This document shows positions 6,963-14,086 of a DNA stretch of 15,763 bases, one piece after another. The stretch is taken from contig JAUVXY010000016.1 in the NCBI GenBank assembly GCA_030603375.1, positions 1-15,763 of the forward strand, given 5' to 3'. Both the position numbers and the translations under genes were made by a program. The DNA is from Actinomycetes bacterium. Its GTDB lineage: Bacteria; Actinomycetota; Humimicrobiia; Humimicrobiales; Humimicrobiaceae. The notes under the pieces were generated by a model. That model ran no database searches. It was not told where the DNA came from and saw nothing but the letters and a program-made list of their open reading frames with translations. The first letter of the stretch is position 1. Every line of letters begins with the position of its first letter.

Positions 6963-7558
6963 CTAACCTCCCTGTCAAAAAGAAAGAAAGCTATTTCCAT
7001 TTTAATATCATCAATTTCAGCTTCAACTAATGTCTCGGGAGAGATGTGGTATTGTACATTTTTGTTAAATATCTTGAGCCCTGTTTCGAACTCATCACTG
7101 TTGTTTGATTTTTTTAAGTGCACTTTCTCTAAGATGGATTGCATTGTTTTGTCGTCAATGCGTTTTTCATTTCTGCCGATCAGGTACGTTCCTTCCATAA
7201 TGCCTGAACCGACTAAACTCTTTTTTATAAATTTTATATAATCTTCTCTTCCCATCTCTGCAAGCTTATTTTTTGCCTTTTCAATAATCCTGTCAACGAT
7301 TTCAAGCTTATAAAGAAGTATTTTTTGCCTGAATTCTGTTTTTGCTTTTAAAATTTCCAGATTGTAAACCTCTCTGTATTTTTCACTGGCTTTTTGCTTC
7401 CCTTCGTCAAGAAGTTTTTTCCTTCTGTTTTCTGTTTCTTTCAGCACTGCCAGAGCTCTTTCCCTGCCGCTATTTAAATTTTTTTCCCTTTCCAGAGCTG
7501 CGTCATCTAAAATCTTTTTTGAGACATTGTCTATGTCTGCTGTCATGTTTTCACCCAT
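6959..7558 (-). CDS. ntpE: V-type ATP synthase/ATPase subunit E (peripheral stalk)
   Basis: Subunit E pairs with the small coiled-coil subunit H/G to form the peripheral stalk that holds the A3B3 head against rotation. The 199-residue protein begins with a highly charged helix (about 15-100, rich in Lys, Glu and Arg). A compact C-terminal domain follows, ending FFLFDREVS. ATG at 7558 overlaps the stop of K by 1 nt (TAATG). A second ATG at 7546 (Met5) is preceded by GGGTG at 5 nt and may be the real start. The order K-E-C matches known ntp operons. Family conservation is low, so identification rests on length, helical character and context. Confidence 0.88.
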   Translation of the reverse strand: MGENMTADIDNVSKKILDDAALEREKNLNSGRERALAVLKETENRRKKLLDEGKQKASEKYREVYNLEILKAKTEFRQKILLYKLEIVDRIIEKAKNKLAEMGREDYIKFIKKSLVGSGIMEGTYLIGRNEKRIDDKTMQSILEKVHLKKSNNSDEFETGLKIFNKNVQYHISPETLVEAEIDDIKMEIAFFLFDREVS

Positions 7559-8022
7559 TAAAATTGTATGGAATTAATAAGAAAGAATGTAATAAGAAGT
7601 CCGAGCACTGCATAGGTTTCAACCATTGCAGCAAATATAACTCCCTTCATAACCTGAGTTGCCTGTTTTGCAACAAGGCCCACACCTGCTGCGCAAACTT
7701 TTCCCTGATGTATCCCTGATGCCAGGCCCGTAAGCGCAATTGGCAGCGCTGCAAAAAATAATTGCAGTCCCTGATCAAGACTTACCACTTGACTAATTTT
7801 TCCAATAATTAAAAAAGCGGCAACAAATCCATAAAACCCCTGTGTTCCCGGAAGTACAACAAGCAGAAACAGGCTGCCGAATTTTGATGGGTCCTCAGAC
7901 AGCACGCCTGCTGCGGCTCTTCCGGAGTAGCCAATACCTACAATAGAGCCAATGCTTGCGAGAGCAACTGCTATGCCTGCGCCAAATATTGCTGTTGCTG
8001 CAGCGAGTGATACGTTATCCAT
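7558..8022 (-). CDS. ntpK: V-type ATP synthase/ATPase subunit K (proteolipid rotor ring, Na+-type site)
   Basis: K assembles into the membrane rotor ring that carries ions. The 154-residue protein has four transmembrane helices formed by two duplicated hairpins, as in E. hirae NtpK, with one ion-binding carboxylate per four helices. The residues of the E. hirae Na+ site are all present with a constant offset of 4: Leu57, Thr60, Gln61 and Tyr64 (LPGTQGFYG), Gln106 (GIHQGKV) and Glu135 (MVETYAVLG). The first hairpin has Gln61 in place of a second carboxylate. The operon's strongest Shine-Dalgarno, AGGAGG (8032-8027), precedes the ATG by 4 nt, which fits the need for about ten copies per complex. 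Coupling to Na+ is inferred from these residues, by analogy with the structurally known E. hirae ring. Confidence 0.96.
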   Translation of the reverse strand: MDNVSLAAATAIFGAGIAVALASIGSIVGIGYSGRAAAGVLSEDPSKFGSLFLLVVLPGTQGFYGFVAAFLIIGKISQVVSLDQGLQLFFAALPIALTGLASGIHQGKVCAAGVGLVAKQATQVMKGVIFAAMVETYAVLGLLITFFLINSIQF

Positions 8023-8036
8023 TTTTCCTCCTGTTG

Positions 8037-10022
8037 TTAATCAACTATTGTTATATATTTATAATTATCTTTAAGCAGTTTAAATGGCCTTCCGCCACCA
8101 ACATAAAATTTTTGAAAAAATTCCACATACTGAAGCCTTAATGTGTGAACGAATCCGCCAAGTATATTAATTGCTATGTTCATTATATGGCCAAATACAA
8201 GAATTAAAATCATAATTATAAAGCCGACTGCCGGGAATGAAAGTGCCTGAAATGCTATCTTGTTTACAGCAACGCCGATACCAGCTGTTACCAGCCCCAG
8301 CGCCATTAGCCTGATGTATGAAAGAAAATCACCAAGATATGATGTTAATCCGTTAACTACTGTAAGGTTTAAAAGTCCCATAAACAGCCTGAACCCCCAG
8401 CTTTTTTCATTTCTTGCAGAGAATAAAATTATAACCAGAGCCGAAGGAAGAATTACCCAGATAAGGTATTTTGATAAGTATGCCGGGAATATGGGGGCAT
8501 CCGCAAGCTGCATGCTGACTGCGATACTTGACGAGAGCACGATCGCAAGAAGGGAAAGAATAATTAAAATCCATGGGAAAGTGTCAAGAAATGCACCCCC
8601 ATAATCTTTACGTCTCAGCGAGTCAAAGAACCTGATAAACATGCCGAAGATAATCTGGACAGCTCCAACAAACAGTGCAAGCCTGAAGAAGTTCATGGAA
8701 CCTTTGCTTGTGTTTATGGGGTCGCCCAAAATAGCAAGTTTTAAGAAAAATTTATCAATACCAATGTAAGCAGGCAGATCGCCAAACCATCCGTTAAATA
8801 ATGCACCGGAAATTATAGTAAAAATTGCCCCATAAAATATCAGCATCATGAAATTTTTGGCCCCTTTCATCCTGAAAGCAAGAATCAGGGCCAACACTGC
8901 AAGGATAATTCCATAACCTGCATCAGTAAGGCAAAGACCAAAAAAAACTGCAAAAAATATTGAAACAAGCGGGGTAGGATCAATCTCAAAATATTTTGGG
9001 ACCCCGTAAAGGTCAATAATTATTTCAAAAGGCTTAAACAATGACTTGTTTTCCAGCATAGTTGGGATTTCTTCGCCTTTGCCAGGCTCCACTTCTGTAA
9101 CTTTTGTAAATTTATGTTTTCTGATAATTGAAAAAACTTTATCCATATCAGTTTCCTTAACCCAGGCAGTATAGAAGGATACAGATTCTGTTGAAAACCC
9201 TGATTCTATGGCACTGTTTATCTCAAAATTATTTTCCATGTAATTAAGGTAAACTATCAGATTTTTATTATGATCTTTAGATATTCTTTTTATCTCAGCC
9301 AATATGGCATTTTTTCTCTTTTCGTGATAGGCGAGCTGCTTTTTTGCAGCGGCAATATTTTCTGCAACAGTTCCGCTGCAGCCTGCTGTCTCAGCTTCTT
9401 CAAAGGATAGCTTGCCCAAACATTCTTCTGCATCTTTTTTATTTATGTTGTGATAAGCTGCTATAATGCAGACAGAGTTTTTGCTTTGGGATATTTTCTC
9501 AACCGGGATATTTTTTTTGTTTAACTCTTCTGCGAGGCCGCTAAATTCTTTTTGCCTGCATTTGATTTTTCCTAATTTAATTGTATATAGATCTGTTGTT
9601 TTAATATCTTCAAGTTTACACTTGCAGGAGGTCCACTCAGACAGGTTGGCCAGCCGCGATTTAGTATCGTTGATCTTTGAGGATGCAATGCTGATTTCTT
9701 CTTTTGCTTCCAGGACTTCATTTATTATCTGCTCAAAATCATATTTTTCTAAAATTTCTTCGTACTCTCTCCTTTTAAGAACATATTTCCCAGCTTTTGA
9801 GCCAATTTGTTTTTTTTCTTTAAAGCTATCAAGAATATCAATGGCTTTGCTCAAATCTGTTGCGTGTCCTGAAGGTGCGCTTACCTGCATAAAAGCTGCA
9901 TCTATTTTTTCTTTGTAGGGCTTAATTTCCGCTACCGCTGCTTTTTGCAGCTTTTTCAGGACATTTTCTTCATCAGATTTGTGGGTAATGATGAGTAATT
10001 TTTTTAATTTTGCTACTGCCAT
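8037..10022 (-). CDS. ntpI: V-type ATP synthase/ATPase subunit I (membrane stator, a-subunit)
   Basis: Subunit I forms the two half-channels next to the proteolipid ring and anchors the peripheral stalks. The 661-residue protein has a cytoplasmic, coiled-coil-rich N-terminal half (about 1-345). A membrane half with about seven to eight helices starts at FEIDPTPLVSIFFAVFFG (345-362), a conserved family junction, followed by LTDAGYGIIL. Two conserved arginines of the ion path are present: Arg571 (FLSYIRLMALGL) and Arg629 (GGFVHTLRLQYVEFF). Their 58-residue spacing resembles the arginine pair of other bacterial I subunits. ATG at 10022 overlaps the stop of H by 1 nt (TAATG), and GAGG lies about 10 nt upstream. 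K follows after 14 nt. Confidence 0.95.
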   Translation of the reverse strand: MAVAKLKKLLIITHKSDEENVLKKLQKAAVAEIKPYKEKIDAAFMQVSAPSGHATDLSKAIDILDSFKEKKQIGSKAGKYVLKRREYEEILEKYDFEQIINEVLEAKEEISIASSKINDTKSRLANLSEWTSCKCKLEDIKTTDLYTIKLGKIKCRQKEFSGLAEELNKKNIPVEKISQSKNSVCIIAAYHNINKKDAEECLGKLSFEEAETAGCSGTVAENIAAAKKQLAYHEKRKNAILAEIKRISKDHNKNLIVYLNYMENNFEINSAIESGFSTESVSFYTAWVKETDMDKVFSIIRKHKFTKVTEVEPGKGEEIPTMLENKSLFKPFEIIIDLYGVPKYFEIDPTPLVSIFFAVFFGLCLTDAGYGIILAVLALILAFRMKGAKNFMMLIFYGAIFTIISGALFNGWFGDLPAYIGIDKFFLKLAILGDPINTSKGSMNFFRLALFVGAVQIIFGMFIRFFDSLRRKDYGGAFLDTFPWILIILSLLAIVLSSSIAVSMQLADAPIFPAYLSKYLIWVILPSALVIILFSARNEKSWGFRLFMGLLNLTVVNGLTSYLGDFLSYIRLMALGLVTAGIGVAVNKIAFQALSFPAVGFIIMILILVFGHIMNIAINILGGFVHTLRLQYVEFFQKFYVGGGRPFKLLKDNYKYITIVD

Positions 10023-10333
10023 TAATTAGAAATCCTCTGGATAATTTTATTTGCTGCTTCTTCTTCCTTGTACGAAGCAACTTTTTTTATGTTATCTAAA
10101 TCTTTATCAAAATTTTCTTTAAGTACTTCAATTTCTTTTTTTGCATCAGCTTTTGCTTTAGTTTCGTATCTGCCGATCATATCGCTAATTTCTTTTTTTG
10201 TTTCTTCTAAGATTTCCTTGCTTTTAGAATAAGCTTTTTCAACAATTTCCGCAGATTCTTTCCTGGAAAGGTTAATTATCTCTTTTGCCTTTTCTTCAGA
10301 TTCTTTAATTTTTTCAATAATGTTGTCAACCAT
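10022..10333 (-). CDS. V-type ATP synthase/ATPase small peripheral-stalk subunit H (G-like; NtpF in E. hirae naming)
   Basis: This 103-residue protein is almost wholly a charged coiled coil (repeats of Lys, Glu and Ala, for example KESEEKAKEIINLSRKESAE at 10-29), with no membrane segment. In ntp/aha operons the first gene encodes such a protein, which pairs with subunit E to form the peripheral stalk. It heads the operon here: a near-consensus promoter lies about 50 nt upstream, and AGGT is placed 6 nt before the ATG. The last base of its stop overlaps the start of subunit I. Low-complexity coiled coils are hard to assign by sequence alone, so position is an important part of the evidence. 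Confidence 0.87.
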   Translation of the reverse strand: MVDNIIEKIKESEEKAKEIINLSRKESAEIVEKAYSKSKEILEETKKEISDMIGRYETKAKADAKKEIEVLKENFDKDLDNIKKVASYKEEEAANKIIQRISN

Positions 10334-10382
10334 AATTTTACCTGCAAGCTGTAATGATATTATAAAATAGTTTTGAAAGATT

Positions 10383-10410
10383 ATTATACCAATAGGTTTA
10401 ACCGTGTCAA
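10383..10410 (-). promoter_or_regulatory. Promoter of the V-type ATPase operon
   Basis: On the minus strand a perfect TTGACA (10410-10405) and a perfect TATAAT (10388-10383) are separated by 16 nt. Transcription would begin near 10376, giving a leader of about 43 nt before the first gene. Both hexamers match the housekeeping consensus, suggesting strong constitutive expression. Confidence 0.7.
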
Positions 10411-10477
10411 TAATGCGAATTGCCTTAAAATGAGATATATCTACCGTAAATCACTTTTTTGCGATATGCAAATAAGT

Positions 10478-10505
10478 TTGACAGTTAATACTCTTATGAT
10501 AAAAT
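10478..10505 (+). promoter_or_regulatory. Promoter of murA
   Basis: TTGACA (10478-10483) and TAAAAT (10500-10505) are separated by 16 nt. A start site near 10512 would give a leader of about 84 nt before the ATG at 10596. An additional -10-like TATAAT lies at 10554-10559 without a good -35. Confidence 0.55.
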
Positions 10506-10595
10506 TTTATAGTTTCACAAGTGTTTAGCTTTTATGTTTGGCTGAAGATAATATATAATGTATGCAAAAAGCCAAATCTATGCTATTTGAAGTAT

Positions 10596-11876
10596 ATGGA
10601 AAAATTTATAATAAATGGCGGGAAAACTTTATCAGGCAGTGTAAGGGTAAGCGGAGCAAAAAACTCTGCGCTGAAACTAATTGCTGCGTCTATAATGGCT
10701 GACAGCAGGATCACATTAAAAAATGTTCCTAAAATTGAAGATGTGGCCACAATGGTTGAGGTTATAAAAACTCTTGGTGTAAAAGTTGATGTTGATAATA
10801 AAAAGAGCATTCTGGAAATAGATCCGCGCAATATAAAAGGCTGCGAAGCTCCTTATGAGCTGGTAAGGAAGATGAGGGCATCGGTACTGGTGGCAGGGCC
10901 GCTGTTAAGTAAATTTGGCAGCGTAAAATTAGCAATTCCGGGCGGCTGTAATATTGGCTCAAGGGGAATTGACCTTCATCTTAAGGGATTTGAAGCTATG
11001 GGTGCAGAAAATGTTGTAGAGCATGGGTATATTTACTGCAGGGTGAAGGGTGGCAAAACGGGCAGCAGGTTAATTGGAAGTGATATAAATTTAGATTTTC
11101 CCTCAAGAGGAGCTACTGAAAATATAATGATGGCCGCAGTCCTGGCAAAAGGCAAAACTGTTATTAACAATGCTGCGCAGGAGCCGGAAATTGTGGACCT
11201 GGCAAATTTTTTAATCTCTATGGGCGCAGAGATCCAGGGCGGAGGAACAAATTGCATAACCATAAATGGTGTAAAAAAGCTTCACGGTACCAGTTACAGT
11301 GTTACACCTGACAGTATAGAGGCAGGAACTTTTATTACAGCAGCAAGTTTGTGCGGCGGGACAGTAGAGATAGAAGATGCAATATGGAAAAACCTTGAAA
11401 TGTTTTGTCTCAAGCTGAAAGAAGCAGGTGTTGATATAGATACTATTGGCGAAAATAAAATAGTCGTGAGCAATTCAGGAAATAAGCTAAATCCTGTATG
11501 CATAAGCACTCTTCCTTATCCGGGGTTTCCTACTGATCTGCAACCTATAGCGGTAGTGCTGCTATCTGTAGTTCCGGGAATATCTGTGGTTACGGAAAAT
11601 GTTTTTGAGAACAGGTTTATGTATGTAGATGAATTAAATAGAATGGGGGCAAACATAAAAATTGATGGCCACCATGCGGTAATAAACGGAACAGAAAAAT
11701 TATCAGGTGCGCCGGTCAGAGCCTTTGATCTTCGCGCAGGAGCTGCCATGATACTGGCTGGGCTTGCAGCGGAGGGAGTTACGGAGGTAAGCGATATCTA
11801 CCATGTAAAGCGGGGATATGAAAATTTTGAGGAAAAATTAACAAGTATTGGCGCTGACATAAAAATAGCTAATTAA
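10596..11876 (+). CDS. murA: UDP-N-acetylglucosamine 1-carboxyvinyltransferase (MurA)
   Basis: MurA transfers enolpyruvate from PEP to UDP-GlcNAc, the committed first step of peptidoglycan synthesis, in the cytoplasm. From this ATG the protein has 426 residues. It starts MEKFIINGGK, aligning with the usual MurA start, with Lys22-Asn23 (SGAKNSALK) at the conventional positions. The catalytic loop PGGCNIGSR has Cys118, equivalent to Cys115 of E. coli, so fosfomycin sensitivity at the target would be expected. PGFPTDLQ carries the catalytic Asp314, and the PEP-binding DLRAGAA has Arg380. The frame is open upstream to a GTG at 10521, but those 25 residues fall outside the family and were left out. 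No strong Shine-Dalgarno precedes the ATG. The gene diverges from the ATPase operon and is followed after 68 nt by the LCP gene. Confidence 0.96.
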   Translation: MEKFIINGGKTLSGSVRVSGAKNSALKLIAASIMADSRITLKNVPKIEDVATMVEVIKTLGVKVDVDNKKSILEIDPRNIKGCEAPYELVRKMRASVLVAGPLLSKFGSVKLAIPGGCNIGSRGIDLHLKGFEAMGAENVVEHGYIYCRVKGGKTGSRLIGSDINLDFPSRGATENIMMAAVLAKGKTVINNAAQEPEIVDLANFLISMGAEIQGGGTNCITINGVKKLHGTSYSVTPDSIEAGTFITAASLCGGTVEIEDAIWKNLEMFCLKLKEAGVDIDTIGENKIVVSNSGNKLNPVCISTLPYPGFPTDLQPIAVVLLSVVPGISVVTENVFENRFMYVDELNRMGANIKIDGHHAVINGTEKLSGAPVRAFDLRAGAAMILAGLAAEGVTEVSDIYHVKRGYENFEEKLTSIGADIKIAN

Positions 11877-11895
11877 AACCAGGATCTGCATAAAT

Positions 11896-11924
11896 TTGCC
11901 GTATTTTTAAATGGCATTTATCAT
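11896..11924 (+). promoter_or_regulatory. Candidate promoter for the LCP gene
   Basis: TTGCCG (11896-11901) and TATCAT (11919-11924) are 17 nt apart and lie just downstream of murA. A start near 11931 would leave a leader of about 14 nt. The region also forms an imperfect hairpin (11890-11921, 2-nt bulge). Read-through from murA is equally possible. Confidence 0.3.
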
Positions 11925-11944
11925 ATTTTGCGGAACAGTAAAAA

Positions 11945-14044
11945 ATGAAAGGGAAAAGAATTAAAAAAGAAACAATAAATAATAAAAAAGTTAGTAATTC
12001 CAGCTCTACAAAGAGCAGCAAGAATCTAATTATTAAAAAAGAAGGTAAAAAAAGAACAAAATTTGGAAAATTACCAAAATATGCAAGGATAATTATAATA
12101 ACTGTCTTGTCGCTGGCTGTTGTTGTTGGTTTGTGCACAGCCAGTCTTTTTATTTATATTGGATCAATTAATAACAGTATAAATTCTGTTACTACTTCTG
12201 AAATTGAAAATATCCTTGCTCCCGTAGAATCTCCAAAGGAGCCTGTAACTATCCTCATATTAGGGAGGGACAGCAGGGACAGTGAAAATGAAAGAGGCCG
12301 GGCTGACACTATTATGCTGATGTACCTGGATCCGCAGGAAGGCAGGGGTTCGTTTCTTTCCATACCCAGAGACACCTTTGTTGAAATTCCGGGATATGGA
12401 GAAGATAAAATAAATGCGGCTTATGCCTATGGTGAAGAAGAACTTATGATAAAAACTGTCTCTAATTTTTTAGGAGCGGAAATAAATCATTATATCACTG
12501 TGGACTTTGAGGGATTTGTCAAACTGGTTGACGAGCTTGGCGGTGTGGATGTTGTTATTGAAAGGCCGCTTGTTGATCCAAAGAGCGGCGCTAATTTTTC
12601 TGCCGGCAGTCACCACTTTACAGGTGAACAGGCGCTTTCTTATACAAGGAGCCGATCTACAGAACTTGGTGACATAGGGAGGATACAACGCCAGCAGTAT
12701 CTTATCAGCCAGCTTTTAGATCAAAAATTGAACATAAAGCACCTGTCTAAAGTTTCGTATTATTTTAACATCTTTGTGGAAAATACCAGGACAGATTTGG
12801 ACACTTTGACAATAGCTCAATATGCGAAGGCGGCTCTGTCTTTTAATACTGATAATTTTAAAAATGCTATTATACCATCCTGTCCGGATTGGACCAGGAA
12901 TGGAACCATAAGCGTTCAAATACCTGATATAGAAGAAGCAAGAGCAATGTGGCAAAGGATACTTAACGGGGAGCCGTTAAGCAAATACAGTGCTTCGTAT
13001 GGTGATGTTGATGATATTCCTGATAATATGGCTGAAGGCGCAGAATATAATTTTAAAATAATAGTAAAAAACACAGGAGTTCTTACATGGGACAAGGGTG
13101 GAGAAAACCTGGTTTACTTAAGCTACCACTGGATAGATTTTAAAAGCAAGGAACTGATTGTTTTTGATGGCTACAGGAGTGTTCTTCCCCAACAGCAGGT
13201 AAAGCCGGGGGAAAAAGTAATATTTGACATAAAAGTGAAGTCACCTCCTGAGGAGGGAGAGTATGTTCTGCAGATAGATCTTGTCCATGAGCGCATCACC
13301 TGGTTCTCTTCCCAGGGCGTTCAGCCGCTTGAGAAGTATGTAAGTGTGGATATAGCTTATTCTGCAAAGTATGATGATTTTGGAACTACTCCCAATTATC
13401 TGGATCCGGGGCAAGAATTTGAAGCAGAAGTTACAGTTAAAAATAGCGGGTTCCTGTTGTGGGAACATAGTAAAAGCCGTGGAAGGATGGATTTGGGAAC
13501 CCACTGGGTTAACAGAGACACAGGAGAGACTGTAGTGTGGGATGGAGACAGAGGGTTGCTTGCAGCGGATGTTTTACATGATGGAGAGTCTATTGTAAAC
13601 ATAAAAATTAAGGCACCTGACAAACCAGGGAGATACACGCTTCAATATGATATGGTCCATGAAGGAGTCACATGGTTTTCAGAAAAAGGAGTCATACCTT
13701 TAGAGATAGACATAAATGTTGGTGAGACTTTAGATAAGGAAATAGTTAAAGGTACTTCAGTTAAGATATTTAATGGGAATGGGACCGGCGGATCTGCTCG
13801 TGAATTTGGGGAATATTTAAAAAGCTATGGTTTTAAAGTTTATTCTCTGGCAAACGCAGAAAGTTCTGATTTTGAAGAAAGCATCATAATTTACAAGGAG
13901 AGCGAAAAAGAAAAAGCACAGCAGTTGGCACTGGTTCTTAGCAGCTACGGTACCGAAACATACAGCAGCAAGTGGAGCTATTATGGCAGTTCTGCAGACT
14001 TGATTTTAATACTGGGGAAAGATTATAAAGAAAATATGCACTAA
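11945..14044 (+). CDS. LytR-CpsA-Psr family glycan transferase with two Ig-like repeats and a LytR_C-like tail
   Basis: LCP proteins transfer lipid-linked glycans (teichoic acids, capsules, arabinogalactan) onto peptidoglycan outside the membrane. The 699-residue protein has a Lys-rich cytoplasmic start (1-46) and one membrane helix (about 47-72). The LCP domain (about 98-340) carries the pyrophosphate-binding residues: GRADT with Arg119/Asp121, SIPRDT with Arg142/Asp143, KINAAYAYG, and YTRSR...DIGRIQRQQ with Arg235, Arg237, Arg246 and Arg249. Two homologous Ig-like beta-sandwich repeats follow, at about 365-470 and 485-592. Each has a VKN(T/S)G start, an HW...G..V.(F/W)DG.R core and a VHE.(I/V)TWFS...GV.PLE end. 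Residues 604-690 resemble LytR_C (VKIFNGNGTGGSAREF). In ordinary LCP proteins LytR_C follows the catalytic domain directly, so the paired insert is unusual. The repeats may bind glycan or span the wall. The Shine-Dalgarno is weak. Confidence 0.9.
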   Translation: MKGKRIKKETINNKKVSNSSSTKSSKNLIIKKEGKKRTKFGKLPKYARIIIITVLSLAVVVGLCTASLFIYIGSINNSINSVTTSEIENILAPVESPKEPVTILILGRDSRDSENERGRADTIMLMYLDPQEGRGSFLSIPRDTFVEIPGYGEDKINAAYAYGEEELMIKTVSNFLGAEINHYITVDFEGFVKLVDELGGVDVVIERPLVDPKSGANFSAGSHHFTGEQALSYTRSRSTELGDIGRIQRQQYLISQLLDQKLNIKHLSKVSYYFNIFVENTRTDLDTLTIAQYAKAALSFNTDNFKNAIIPSCPDWTRNGTISVQIPDIEEARAMWQRILNGEPLSKYSASYGDVDDIPDNMAEGAEYNFKIIVKNTGVLTWDKGGENLVYLSYHWIDFKSKELIVFDGYRSVLPQQQVKPGEKVIFDIKVKSPPEEGEYVLQIDLVHERITWFSSQGVQPLEKYVSVDIAYSAKYDDFGTTPNYLDPGQEFEAEVTVKNSGFLLWEHSKSRGRMDLGTHWVNRDTGETVVWDGDRGLLAADVLHDGESIVNIKIKAPDKPGRYTLQYDMVHEGVTWFSEKGVIPLEIDINVGETLDKEIVKGTSVKIFNGNGTGGSAREFGEYLKSYGFKVYSLANAESSDFEESIIIYKESEKEKAQQLALVLSSYGTETYSSKWSYYGSSADLILILGKDYKENMH

Positions 14045-14071
14045 ATTTGAGCCGTATGCTCTTCTGATCTA

Positions 14072-14080
14072 TGTTATAAT
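14072..14080 (+). promoter_or_regulatory. Extended -10 promoter, possibly giving a leaderless dehydratase mRNA
   Basis: TGT followed by a perfect TATAAT (14075-14080) makes an extended -10 element. With standard spacing, the start of transcription falls at about 14087, the A of the dehydratase ATG. No Shine-Dalgarno is visible before that ATG, which agrees with a leaderless transcript. No -35 was found at normal distance. Confidence 0.4.
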
Positions 14081-14086
14081 ATGCCT

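Larger units (their letters stand above)
10334..10595. other. Divergent promoter region between the ATPase operon and murA
   Basis: These 262 nt hold a perfect-hexamer promoter for the ATPase operon on the minus strand and a strong one for murA on the plus strand. Their -35 elements are 67 nt apart. Between them are a perfect 10-bp palindrome, AGATATATCT (10433-10442), and a 5-bp dyad TTTGC-GATAT-GCAAA (10458-10472). An extra TATAAT at 10554-10559 may serve a second murA start site. No gene or structured RNA was seen here. Confidence 0.6.

Noticed and set aside
10521..10595. 25-residue N-terminal extension of MurA from a GTG
   Set aside because: MurA homology begins exactly at the ATG at 10596, Lys22-Asn23 fall at conventional positions from that start, and the GTG lies only about 10 nt after the predicted transcription start with no ribosome-binding site.
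11890..11921. Hairpin between murA and the LCP gene as a terminator
   Set aside because: The stem is imperfect (2-nt bulge), only 3 bp are GC-type, and the T-run lies in the loop rather than after the stem.
12990..13720. The repeated segment in the LCP protein as a DNA-level duplication or mobile insertion
   Set aside because: The two copies are diverged in DNA and keep similarity only at protein level, with no flanking direct repeats, so they are old domain duplicates.
14048..14063. GAGC/GCTC dyad after the LCP stop as a terminator
   Set aside because: The stem is only 4 bp and lacks a following T-run.
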